Program-made: the position numbers and the translations under genes
Shown: positions 9,801 to 24,201 of the stretch, piece after piece
How positions within the stretch are numbered: the stretch's first letter is position 1
Layout of the letters: each line of letters opens with the position of its first letter
Source of the DNA: Crambe crambe
Taxonomy: Eukaryota; Porifera; Demospongiae; Poecilosclerida; Crambeidae
Assembly: GCA_963924555.1 (NCBI GenBank)
Contig: OZ004584.1
Location: forward strand, 3,533,001-3,597,000
DNA length: 64,000 nt
Direction of reading: 5' to 3'
Notes under the pieces: generated by a model
Told to the model about the DNA's origin: nothing
Seen by the model: the letters and a program-made list of their open reading frames with translations, nothing else
Databases searched by the model: none

Positions 9801-12800
9801 AGTTGCTGTGGTGGCATCAATTTGTGGATCAACTCTGATTGCAGACTGGCAAGCCATAGAGTATGATTCATGCAGGCAGTACAGTGTCACACACAAAGAT
9901 CTGATTCAAGAAAACACTACTGATTCAAAAGAAATTTCACATGGTGCAGGAATTGACCAGATGCATAGTTCATTCGTACTGCCTTGCACTCATCTTGAAA
10001 TGACGAGGGAAGGTTTGAGTTTTGAATCAAGAAGGAAGCTTCAGTGGGAGGGCAATACTACAGACCTCAAAAATGATGACTACCCACGTATAGTATGCAC
10101 ACACACCAAAAATCTCTATCCACAATGTGCTTGCTCAAAGTACAATGACTCCAGTTGTATAGGATTTAAAATAACATCAGCTGGTAGCTGCTTCGAATTT
10201 TCAATGGCAAATTCTGTTAGCATGGAAAATATATCGTATAGTGCTATGCATTGTGATATATCTGGGAGTTCGATATCATTAAACATAAATGTGATTAATG
10301 CCAACACCTTCACTGAGTTAGAAGTGGACAGTTTCAAAGAAAGTGTGCTTTTTGTTACCAAGTTTATGATGTCACTATCATCCTTTGAAAATATAACATC
10401 TGATGCACATATTCAAGGTGATACCAGCATTATCTTAAATGACTACAGTGAAGATTATGATTATGGGAGTACAGCTGTCCAGTTTCTTCTAACTCGGAGT
10501 GAGATATGTATGAACCACAGTGGATGTCATTGGAACCAGTTTTCTTCTATCACCAAAACAGATTGCTTCAGTTGTCCTCCGATATGTCATAGTGTCAAGC
10601 AGTCGTTGAATTTTGTGCAGTTTTCTCTTGGTGTTACTATATTTGTTCTTGCAATACCAATATCAAGAGTTGCCTTAATGGTATTGATCTCGAATAATCT
10701 TAATAAAAATGAACAGGTGAGTTTTGTTCCTACTTACTACTGGAATAATATTTTAGAAGGGGGGGGGGGGGGGGGGGGGTGACTATCATTTGTTTTTACC
10801 TCCATCAATTTTGTCCAAGAAATATGTAAACTTGTTAGTAAGCCCCCAATATGGAGGGAAAAGCATTTTGTAGCCTCCTATGTTTATTCCTTGGAGCTCC
10901 ACAAACAACACTTAGCTCACATATGGCCATATAAAGTGACGTTAAACTTGATTCAACTCTACTTAAATTACTCAATGATGTACTCCCAGCACCTCTAGAT
11001 CAATTTCACTAAGCTAAAAGTATCTTAGATCGTGTTGGAATGTATCCTGAGCATATCTCACCAATTATCAATGAGCAAGGAATTTTGCACACGGTGCACC
11101 CTGTGGTGCAGGGGTTAATAACGTAAACATAATTCCCAATGGTTAACCCAACTCTGTGGTAATCTGTGATAACTTTGCTTAAAAAATCTGTTCCAAGTCT
11201 TATTAACTTCTAGCAAGCCTACCCTAGCCTTAGCCCTAGCCTATCAGGGTTCTATCTAAAAGGGAGGGAAGAATATCTGTGTGCTTGTGCTGTGCAGGAA
11301 AAATTTTTCCTTGGCCATGCCCATTTCTGCCTAACCACACCCTTTTTGATAGCCACTTGATCTTTACAAAGATTACATAGAAATACAGGTTGGGTTTAGT
11401 ATTTCCTCATGAATAATTCATAAGTTAATGAGGGAGATATTACTACTGACTAGCACTTCCTACTCTACAACTGAGGGCAAACCAGACACTCAAGAACACT
11501 ACCGCTGCAGAGAAACTCAACCGCTAAGCAGCCATGTCTCGATCAACTTTTCGGCGTCAATTTTCTTGAACTACAGCCTTGTGTTGACAGCCTTCTGTGC
11601 TTATTCTTATTACATGAACCACCAGGTAGGGCTTGAATGAGAGATTTTGGCCAGAAAAGGCAACACTCCTGAGTTTTGATCACTTCTAGCATAAATCTAT
11701 GTCGATCAAGTGAAAAAATGCCAAACTCTTGTGAGGCTTCTTTTCAAAATCTCACTCAGGCCCTGCCCAGTAGTCCATATAATAAGAATAAGTGCAAAAT
11801 ATGGTCAGCATATGGCTGTAGTTTGAGAAAATTGACACAAAAATTTTGAGGCATGCTGCTTAGCAGTTGAGCTTCTCTACTAGTCAGTATGAAACTAGTT
11901 TTCAACTGTAACATCTCCTAACCAGTGCCACTACTTCATTAACTTATGAATTATTCATACCTTAACCTCATGGGTGTGTGTGATTGCCACATTGTGTCCA
12001 GGGGTGTTATAGAATAGTATTATTATATAATTGCAATGAGGGGGAAGCTTCCCCCCCAGTAGATAGAACCCTGCCTGTGTGCACTCAAATATCACCTCCA
12101 TTCTGTCATACAAACTTTGCCTCAGAACTTTTTGACAGAGTATGCACATTATTTTACCTCACTGTTTTTGCCTTTCCTGCTACCTGGCTAGTCTCTAGTC
12201 ATTGCTATCACTCTTCCTGGGCTCTCTTTGCTTACTCACCTGAACTTGCAGTAGTTGTAGATATTTCTGAAATTTTGATTGGGGCGAGCAAAGTAGACCC
12301 ACACTAAGGAGTAGATGATAATTGTATGTATACTTACCTTCTTTCTTTTCATGATGTCCACACTCGCCCCACAATGCTTGTATTTATGATTAATGCAGGT
12401 GTGTCCTTCTGTGAAGTGCATGCATCACTTCGATCCCAGCATAGCACCTGGGCACTGAAGTGCTGAGGCAAAAATAAATAAATAAATAAAAATTGCAGAC
12501 ATTATACCCCACCCCATGTAATATACTTAACCTATGTACATAAGTAGAGTCCTGCTATAATCTCTAATGGAGGTTCTGCTGGCTCTATGCATAATTATGT
12601 CAATGTGAACAATTTATTTTTCAGGGACCATTCACTGGCATAATAGTTGCAACTGGAGGAATAGCTCGTACTGTGACACCAATATGGAGTGAGTTCATGT
12701 TAATTTGCTCTTACTTACTATAATTATGTGGGTCATCCCAAGTAGAAAACAAAACATAACTGCAAAAATAGAAAGCACTAAAGTGCTAGTCGTACAGAGC

Positions 12801-13548
12801 TACTAAGAGTGCAAATGTTAACAGGAGGTATTGAGTACAACAGTCTACATTTTATTATCTATAAGTAGAATTGGCATGTGCATTCCAGTTGAAATACTCC
12901 AGCTAGACAGACACAGAGCTCACCTGTAGATGAGTACAGAGCTCACCTGTAGATGAGTACAGAGCTCACCTGTAGATGAGTACAGAGTAGGTAATGGTCG
13001 ACAAACAAACAATAGTGTGCAGATGTTTTAGTATGGGCTGCAAATCTTGCCTTCTTTCAGGAATAAAGCCTTTGTCCAAAAATCAGCTCAATTTAAGAAC
13101 ACCGGCTGGACATCATTAAGGCTGAAATTGAAACACTCTAGTCACTACTGGTGGTCTAGACTACACATGGTTTGAGGCTCCACTTTAGTGATAAACAGCA
13201 TTGAACTTTGCAGTGCCTGCCTGAAAAGTTTTTGGGTTATTGTTTTTTGTCATCACTTTTTTTATAATATCAGCATGGGTAAAATGCATGTGGACCATAA
13301 CACATTGTTTTTGTGGTCTTGCAGTTGATGCAGCATACGAAGTTGCAGGCAAGAGAACTTTTATTGCAATGATAATAAAAATTGTTTCCTATATACCTGT
13401 ACTCCTGGGCCTGCTCCTACTGTACAGAGCGCTAATACCTCAACAACCTGAAGAAAGAAATACACCAAGTGAAGGATCATCAGATTCTGAACATGAATCA
13501 AATTCAGAACATGAATCAAAACAACTTCTTGAAAGTAGTGTCAAGTAG
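6813..13548 (+). CDS. MFSD8/CLN7-like major facilitator with enlarged Cys-rich loop
   Basis: This is a multi-pass lysosomal-type major facilitator protein. Exons 6813..6888, 7157..7311, 8094..8493, 8637..8875, 9097..9263, 9756..10716, 12625..12688 and 13325..13548 give an exact 761-residue frame. Family signatures in order are VLSFVAGVGYTSIL (TM1), YSWTVTAYSIGEVAFAPLAG, VLLSRVLSGAFAGIIETIA, YLLGPG, ILLFFLFASYIMDSSYAVVD, GPFTGIIVATGGIARTVTPIW and a last helix before an acidic Ser/Glu tail. CLN7 is about 518 residues; the excess lies in exon 6, which puts about 250 residues with many cysteines (for example CTHTKNLYPQCACSKY and GCHWN..DCFSCPPICHSVK) and Asn-X-Ser/Thr sites between two helices, probably in the lumen. 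A further exon upstream is not needed: ATG at 6813 opens a basic MRNKLQCCW start. The substrate is unknown; human CLN7 has been linked to lysosomal chloride conductance. Large introns carry a G21 run and an 829-bp fold-back element. Confidence 0.88.
10759..10779 (+). repeat. G21 homopolymer
   Basis: An uninterrupted run of 21 G lies 42 bp after exon 6 of the MFSD8-like gene, inside the intron. Similar long G or C runs occur at about 721, 3579, 51987, 53587 and 54797. They may be slippage-prone or form G-quadruplexes. Exact length may also be affected by sequencing error. Confidence 0.9.
11245..12073. mobile_element. 829-bp fold-back (long inverted repeat) element
   Basis: The element begins CAGGGTTCTATCT and ends with its exact complement AGATAGAACCCTG. 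The two halves are inverted copies along nearly the full length, meeting near 11690-11700. For example, GAGAAACTCAACCGCTAAGC at about 11509 matches the complement of the stretch near 11860-11885, and CTCCTGAGTTTTGATCACTT at about 11668 lies next to the centre. Arms are about 400 nt and clearly diverged but alignable. It sits in the intron between exons 6 and 7 of the MFSD8-like gene. No transposase is encoded and I could not find a clear target duplication. Confidence 0.8.
12913..12987 (+). repeat. 23-bp tandem repeat, three copies
   Basis: The unit, beginning ACAGAGCTCACCTGTAG and ending ATGAGT, is repeated three times without mismatch and followed by a partial fourth copy. It lies in the last intron of the MFSD8-like gene. 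The perfect identity implies a recent expansion. Confidence 0.9.
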
Positions 13549-13884
13549 ATTTTGAATTAAAAAAATTTTTTTTAACTTTATTTAACTACTTCACATTCAA
13601 GAGTTTGGGAGAGTAGAACTTTGAGCTACTATAATTATTATCTGAGATGCATGTGGTCTAGTTTATTAATTATTCTTAGTCCACATTCAAACTTCAGTGA
13701 AAAGTGCACCATTTTTGTGAGCCTCGCATAGCTAGCTAGTAGCTATCACAATAAGTGGTAGGGGAAGAATATTTATCTTTCTCCTTCAGACATGTCCTGT
13801 TTGCAATACATTCACTAATTTTTCTGAAAGCAATTGTGCCCACTCATTGGCACATTGATGGCCATAAAAACCCATAAAATTTCT

Positions 13885-16800
13885 TTAGTGTAGTATGAAT
13901 ACAATAATGTAGAGAATGCAAATAAACTGAATTAAAATGTTTAATGATATAAGATATGCATGAGATGCGAAGAAAGGGTAAAGGAAATCATGAGGCAGAC
14001 GCATAGTAGTTCCTTCAATAGACAGTAAAACTCTACTTGGTTCTGGAGTGATGTCTATAAACTTCACCACAGTCTGCATCAACAGCTGGCTATTTCTTAT
14101 TACCTGTACACACAGCATATTAATTTTAATGTCCTCAGATTTAACAGCAGCTACTTTTGCTTTGTAGTACCTTGTTAGGGATATTTTGAGTAGTATAAAT
14201 GAACCTGACTCCTGACACTACAGCCTGAGGACTGCTAAAGTCTCCAGTATAAGAATAGAGAATGGAAATGTCCAATGATGTGGGCACATTGGTGCATACA
14301 GTATCCTAGGAAACAAAACACGTACAGCATATAACATGAAAAAAAACAACAAAAAAACTTGGCAAGAAAGGGTGGACCTAAATAAACTAACAACAAAATT
14401 GCACAATGTTTCTGTTTCTCTAGGACCTTGGCAGTGGGAATTTAAACCAAGATGCCTGCACATCTGGCTAGGTGTGATGCAATAGCATTGATTTGAGTGA
14501 TACTGAATAAATTCAGATACTTGAGCACAAAAGGTAAACAGATCCCATCAGTGTAATGCAATAATGATGAACCCCAGCCCCCACAGATGAACATGACATG
14601 ATGGGCTACATTATTAGCTAGGGTCGATTATAACAAGCTATAATTCAGTTCTGTTACAGTAGCATGGCAGAAGGGTTGACTACGCCAGACTAAACTCTCC
14701 CCTGATGACAGCTATCAAAGACAAGCTTTCTACTTATAACTAGCTCAGGCTAAAAGAGGGATAATCATGTAATTTAGGCTGTAATTTGGTCCACCCAGCC
14801 CAAAAAATATGTTGGGTAAGGGTCGTCAATATTGATTACATTTATGGTTCCCTGATCACTACTCTTTTTTTTTTTCTTTTTTTTTTTTAACCAGGCATTA
14901 TGCTAAATATTTTTTAATACCATTCTTTGTATAGCAACCTCTCAGTAGCTCTTTCAAGTTTCACACACACAATCGTATAGCTGCCACTGAGCGGTCACAC
15001 GCACCTGGTCAAGTCAGGATGCCCGTGCACTAATCAGGCACTCTGGCAACCTCCTGGAGCCAGGCTAGGAAGACTGACTATCTCTTTTCAGCAAGTGGTA
15101 TGGGGACCCAAAGTCCTACCTGGACCACAACCAATATAGGAGAGTGATTTGCACCCTGGTTCCCATTTCCAGCTGAGTGGACTGGTAGCAGGTGTTCACT
15201 TGAAAAGGATGGAGTGTCCATACGTCACTGGTGGGATTCGATCTCATAGTCTCCTTACAAGCCCAGAGTGCAAACCACTCATTGCCAGTGACTCCACACA
15301 CACACGGCAAGGACATGCATACCTATATGGAGTCATCTACTGCCTAATTTACCTGACTTTCCTCTTCTAATGTTTCATTAAGAATTTGAACCCAATGAGA
15401 AATATTGGATGGATCTGAATCACCAAATCGTCCTACATGATCTATGGAATTGTCTGAAACTAGAACTGAAAAGGCTCTTTGACGCACACCAGCACAATCA
15501 GTGATCCAGTCCATTGAGGAAACTCTGTAAGAAACCCACCAAAATTAGATATACTCGATCCTGACGATAGTTCTTATTCTTACAGAAATAAGCAAGAAGT
15601 GTGCATATCTTGTTGGAATCTGATAGGGAGTCTTGATCTCTCAGAGTGACAATTGACAGCACTATCTTTTGTGTATAACCACATACTACTATCTATGCTT
15701 ATACTGATGTTACCCCTTATTAATATATTAAGGAAATAATTATGATGAAGTAAGATCCTCCCTTCCCCCTGACATTCAATTGGGTTATAATCCCTACACT
15801 TGATAGGATACATGTCAGTTAAATGTCCAGCAAGAACTCTCTCTCCCTTTTTGTAACCTGGGTTACCTGATCTTCGCAAAAGCACGGTATCAATGTCCTT
15901 CATCTACACAAATATTAATACGATTAATGTGATAATTATTCAGTCAGCAAACTTAAGACTGTCCACTATGGAGTACACACACCTCAATGAACATTACAGA
16001 GAAATGTTGAATAAAACGACTTTCCACAATATTATCAAGAGTGATCACCACAGATGCATTGACCAGGCGACCAGCTCCATCATGAATTATAGTATAGGAA
16101 ACCTAAGGAAGGGTGGAGGACATGAAAAAGTACATGCGTTAAATGTATATAGCTCAAGCATCATAAATCAAATACGGGTACCTGAGTTACTGCATTACTG
16201 CAACTTTGTGTGCTGGAGTTATACTCAGAATCCAATAATTGGCACGGTAGCGCCAAACTGGAGTTGATTTGGCATAAAATGTTTGATATGCTGATCATAA
16301 GTGTAGCATTTGAATCATCACGAGCCAAGACATCCGGGACCTGCAATGATTATTACAGGAGTCTATTGTGATAGTATATGATCACTAACTTCCAAGATAA
16401 TAAGATCTTCATAGTATCTTGAAGCTGAGAGAGATGAACAGACAGAGGACAATTGAAACAAATTCCTTTCACATTCATAATTGCGATTTATTAGATAAGC
16501 TGAATAGACAAAGTAAGACTTAATAGCATCCAAACTAAAAGGTCATAACTTACTGATCGGGTTACCGTCATGGCATTGGATTCCATTTAAAGGTGCCGGC
16601 AGAGTTAGAGGTTCAACATATGACCTACTGTTCAATACCAACACAGGATCACCAACCTACGTATAAGATCACACTAAATTTCTGCACACTAGCCTTATCA
16701 TAGGCACCAGACCCTGGTATCAATTGTCTCTGTATGTGTACAATACACTGAAACCTGAAAGTTACCAATTTTTGTACACAGAAGTAGGGACATGCAAATT

Positions 16801-19186
16801 ATGCTGGCATAGTTTTGGGTTGAACCTTAATGCCAGCACAATGCTGGCATAATAGGTATTGATGTCGACTCTTGAGTTCCTTTGTATAAACTGCTGAATT
16901 AGAATAGCCACCTACGTAATTGGTGGTGTTAACAAAAAAAATTTTTTTTCAGAGCCGGAGCCACCTCATTTACCATAGCTACCATCCGGAGGGTCTGGGG
17001 AATTCCCTCCAGTAAGTTCAATATTATTGATTCAATTTCAATCTGGTATGATCCAGGCAATGCTATGTACTAACTTGTAAGTCACTGATTGATATTATTA
17101 TTCAAATTGCATACACACACACACACTGAATGGTGGTATGGCCATGGCCGTACCAGCCATAGCAGTGCCTCTGGCCGTGTTATTACAACTGTCTTCTGCT
17201 GCTGTTTTCTTTACTAAATGTTCCAGCAAACTAACTTGCTGCTGATAATTATGATGGATGACTAAAAGAGGCTGCAATTATGCTACAATAAACCATCACT
17301 TATTAATTTTCTTACCAATTTTTAAAGCATAATAGGCATGTTTGTTGAGCATAATAGGGAAGGGGTTCTGGCATTGGAGCATAGCATAATAGGGAAGAAA
17401 AAAAAGCATAATTTGCATGTCTCTACACAGAAGCCTCAGACTTCCAAGACTGAACAATTGATATCAGATGAAGTTGCAAAAGGTCTGGAAGGATAAGGTT
17501 AACTGTTGTACATACCATATAAACAGAACCATAAGTAGGCAATTCAAATCTTCTTGCTATACCATCAGCACGTAGGGAGTATGTTAGTTCTAAGCTTGAA
17601 AATTGCATAGTACTTTCTACAGCAATTGCACTTCCATACTGTAATATTGAAGGATCTGAGAAAAGGAGAGTTCTGGTAGTAAATTTCTAAGCTGCCTTAT
17701 ACTTAGACTGAAAATGCTCTGTGGCAAAGAACATGGGAGCTAATTACTATTTCTATGTAAATCCTGCAATGTAGAATACATTATACGGATTTGCATAAGA
17801 AATAAAAATGGACCTTGCTCAGAAACCACACACAGTGCTGATGAACCTGGACACGAACAACGAGTCAAAGCTGTGAGAACAATGTCACCAGAGTCAATAC
17901 ACACTTCACGACCAGATAAACTGCATTAAAAAATTTCCTAAATGTTGGTCTCAAGCTAACTTCTGGACTGTTTAGTATATCAAATTTATAGTCCCCTAAA
18001 ATATTACTAACCTGCTATTGGAGCAATTAAAGATAATTGTATTTGAGGCAGAACAGTCTCTGTCACAACAGCAAAGAACATCACAGCGATTCACTAGCAT
18101 ATCACACTGGCACACTCCATCTCCTGTAAGTGTGTACATACATAGATACTATAAGTGAAACAGCCTATCTGCCCTAAAAATTGTACCATAACTTTCCCGC
18201 AACCCTTTGTACAAAAATGATGAATCTAACTGTGAATAATGTCATGCACCTGACTCTTTTGCTATTCTACATACCAACAAAGTCCACTGAAAGATCAGCA
18301 TTTAAAATAATAGAAGAGCGGCTGGCAGTAAAGAGAGGTGTTGGAGATACATCGATTGCAGTAACACTTGAACTTTGAACTCTACTAGTTTTACTAGGAT
18401 ATAAATTTATGAGCAAAATAACAACATCTTCAACATGTGTATCATCAGCACCTGGATATGGAAGCTACAAGGGTGTTGGGGCATGGCAAGGTGGCAGTGA
18501 CAAGTGGTACTACAATGTTTGCACACTGCACAGGATGCTAATACACAAGCCACATATCGCATTATGAACTGTTCACACAAAAGCTGTACTGATAGAAGGA
18601 AATGAATGTTGTATAAGCCAAATGCATCAAAAGATCAATGGCAGAAATTAGAAGACATTAACGGATGGAGAAATGTACAGTACAAGGCTAGCAATGGAAG
18701 GAAGTGAAGTAGTAATGACTACCACATGGGGTCCACCAAGAAAGGACATAATTTTAATAGTAGCACTACAATGTGCGTCTTGCAGGTAGAGAGAGAGTAC
18801 AACAGAGAGAGAGAGAAAACAAAACTACAGGAAGTGGTCCAAGAAAATATGCATGTATGTGGTTTCAAAAAAGCATTAGTTTTCCAGATCAGGAAGTCAT
18901 TAATGTACATATACTTGAAATCAGACCCCACCCCTGTGTGCACTGTGTGATAAGTCTGGGGGATATCCATGAGGACGAAGCTTGGCTCTCTGGGTGACTA
19001 CTAATAGTTACTGGTGGAGAACAGTTTCATATAAAAAATTTCTATGTGGGCTTACTCAAAGAGTACGGTAGCGGTAGGTTCCGGAAAAAGGGTTCTATCA
19101 AGTGTAGCAGTCGCACTTGTACCCTGACCTTGAGCAACAGCTGCAGAAACTACGATAACACATATTATATTGATCCACGTCCCCAT
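13885..19186 (-). CDS. TCTN: Tectonic family protein (TCTN)
   Basis: Tectonics are secreted or membrane-anchored components of the ciliary transition-zone (MKS/B9) complex. Exons (minus): 19186..19056, 18464 (or 18451)..18275, 18123..18012, 17920..17814, 17655..17516, 16656..16566, 16499..16390, 16340..16182, 16102..15983, 15903..15584, 15524..15353, 14305..14171 and 14103..13885. From exon 3 on the phases close exactly. Seen: a signal peptide (INIICVIVVSAAVAQ), the hallmark Cys cluster (CQCDMLVNRCDVLCCCDRDC), SGNPGYKKGERVLAG, CHSERSRLPIRF, GRFGDSDPSNISHWV, FIDITPEPSRVLL, LPHDFLYPF and a C-terminal transmembrane helix, as in TCTN2/3 and unlike soluble TCTN1. The exon 1/exon 2 junction does not close: exon 1 with donor GA|gtaagc ends in phase 2, while exon 2 needs phase 0 or 1, so a weak donor (ACC|gtactc) or a missed small exon is likely. 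Exon 15903..15584 is long and may hide a short intron. The intron between exons 5 and 6 holds a hAT MITE. Confidence 0.9.
14971..15305 (-). repeat. tRNA-derived SINE, copy 1
   Basis: Read on the minus strand the block starts with a tRNA-like head: an A-box-like TGGCAATGAGTGG and a B-box-like GAGATCGAATCCC about 40 nt later, followed by a unique body and the tail word TGACCGCTCAGTGGCAGC. The same order of words occurs at 19849-20200, 20296-20422 and, on the plus strand, 38137-38398. This is the signature of a tRNA-derived SINE family. Confidence 0.75.
16785..17425. mobile_element. hAT-type MITE with perfect 8-bp target duplication
   Basis: The left terminus is TAGGGACATGCAAATTATGC and the right terminus, reverse-complemented, is TAGAGACATGCAAATTATGC: 20-bp inverted repeats with one mismatch. 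Both sides are flanked by the identical octamer CACAGAAG (16777-16784 and 17426-17433), the target-site length of hAT transposons. Internally GCATAAT/ATTATGC words recur near both ends. No coding capacity is evident. The element sits in the tectonic intron between exons 17655..17516 and 16656..16566. Confidence 0.92.
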
Positions 19187-19476
19187 GGCCCATTGATGCT
19201 CAGTACGCGGTATTAGCTGGATAAGGTACGGGACGTCACGAGTACCAGTCTATATCTCATCATGCACGCGCGCTACAAGCTTATCGTTAAATTTACTCAG
19301 AATCAGAATAAAGGAGAGGATATTCTGTTATATTAACAGTGACATTATTAACAGTGATATCTTGTGATCTGATTATACGAGATCTGTCAATGTTTTTCAG
19401 TCTTGGCCTGGGGGAGGAGAATTCCACATTCAATTGTAAAAAACAAATGACAAAATCAAACAAACAACAATAATAA

Positions 19477-20608
19477 TTACCACTTAGAAGCCTGTGCTAA
19501 TTTAGATCGACTATTTGCAGCACTCATTCGCATTTTGTATTTTTTCTTGACAGTTACCCCAGAAGTAGCCTGAGTCTGCCCACTTGTCGTATTAGAAGTC
19601 ACTGTACTGGCATTGGTCTCATTTTTAGACTGTGATGAAGTATTTGTATTTTGAATATGAGTTGGATGATTGTGTGCTTGTAGCTTAGTTAGTGTACGGG
19701 CAGTTTGTTGTCTAGTAGACTGCAAGGTTTCAGCAACATATCGCTGTTCCAGTGTGGATAAATGAAACCTAAAATAATTAAGATGATTTTGTTGACATAC
19801 ATATGCAAAAATGCATAATTATGTGTCATACATACATACATTAAAAAATCATATAGCTGCCGCTAAGCGGTCACATGCACCAGGATGCCTGTGCACTAAG
19901 CAGGCATTATGAGCCAGTGCTGGCAACAGGGCTAGGAACTTGCAGGAGGACTGACATCTCTTCTCAGCAAGTGGTGTGGGCACCCAAAGTCCCACCTGGA
20001 CCACAATTGAGATAGCCTTTGCATCCAAGTACCCATTTCCAAAAGGTGGACTCATGGCATGATGTTAGATGGATATTCACAGCGAATTAATGCTGGTGAA
20101 AAGGATGGATAAACACTATAATTATGTCACTGGTGGGACTCGATCTCATGGTCTCCCATTTACAAGCCCAGAGTGCAAATCACTCACTGCCAGTGACTAC
20201 ATACATTCATACATCATATAACCACACCCACCACCCTCCTCTTTTTCTACAACTCTCCATTCTAAAGTTATTTACATACATACATACAAAATGCAAATCA
20301 TATAGCTGCCAAGCACACCTGGTCAAGCCAGGATCCCTGTGCACTAAGCAGGCACTATGAGCCAGGTGGTATGGTGTTAGATGGATATTCACTAGCTTGT
20401 GAAAAGGATGGATACAAACCACAGGGGTGTATTTTATGCCCAGACTACATTACACATAATATAAAGTATCCATGACATACTTGACTTGTCTAGTAGCTGT
20501 TCCTTTCGGAGTACCACACACGGAGCACTTAAAGCTTCCAGCTTTATTTATATAGGTACATGTTGGACAAGACCACTCTATATCCACTACACTCCCACCC
20601 TCAGCCAT
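19477..20608 (-). CDS. Small RanBP2-type zinc-finger protein (RYBP/YAF2-like finger)
   Basis: Exons 20608..20481 and 19768..19477 (phase-2 intron with the SINE copies inside) give 139 residues. The N-terminus holds one RanBP2-type finger: W-x-C-x2-C-x10-C-x2-C with Cys 14, 17, 28 and 31, followed by GTPKGTATRQVK, which closely resembles the finger of the Polycomb adaptors RYBP and YAF2 (KGTSTRK). The rest (STLEQRYVAETLQ, then a Ser/Thr/Asn/Gln-rich tract and a basic end, VKKKYKMRM) does not show the RING1-binding segment I know from RYBP, so orthology is not claimed. Ubiquitin or RNA binding is plausible for this finger class. Start 20608 (MAEGG) is preferred over the upstream in-frame ATG at 20683, which overlaps the divergent CCDC77 start. 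Confidence 0.75.
19849..20200 (-). repeat. tRNA-derived SINE, copy 2
   Basis: It has the same word order as the copy at 14971-15305: CATATAGCTGCCGCTAAGCG at the left, GTGCACTAAGCAGGC in the middle, then on the minus strand GAGATCGAGTCCC (B-box-like) and CACTGGCAGTGAGTG (A-box-like) at the right end. It is inserted in the intron of the zinc-finger gene. Confidence 0.75.
20296..20422 (-). repeat. tRNA-derived SINE, truncated copy 3
   Basis: The tail words ATCATATAGCTGCC, CCTGGTCAAGCCAGGAT and GTGCACTAAGCAGGCACTAT repeat copy 2, but the block jumps straight to the GAAAAGGATGGATA segment and lacks the tRNA-like head. It lies about 95 bp from copy 2 in the same orientation. Confidence 0.65.
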
Positions 20609-20682
20609 AGCATGATTTTCTAATAATAGCACACCATCCACACCCACATGCACAGCGCGCGATATTTTAAATTGCAGAATCA
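20609..20682. promoter_or_regulatory. 74-bp bidirectional promoter, zinc-finger gene / CCDC77
   Basis: The two chosen start codons (20608 minus, 20683 plus) are only 74 bp apart. The gap contains GC-rich ACAGCGCGCGA and a short AT tract GATATTTTAAATT. The UTRs must be extremely short or the transcripts must overlap at their 5' ends. Confidence 0.6.

Positions 20683-24201
<3,519 letters not shown>

Noticed and set aside
12431..12462. Hairpin GCACCTGGGC...AGTGCTGAGG as a terminator or riboswitch
   Set aside because: Intronic in a eukaryotic gene; similar short AGCACTT/AAGTGCT palindromes recur elsewhere as repeat debris.
15116..15316. Open frames inside the blocks at 15116-15316, 20124-20360 and 38143-38334
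   Set aside because: They all fall within SINE copies and reflect repeat sequence, not genes.
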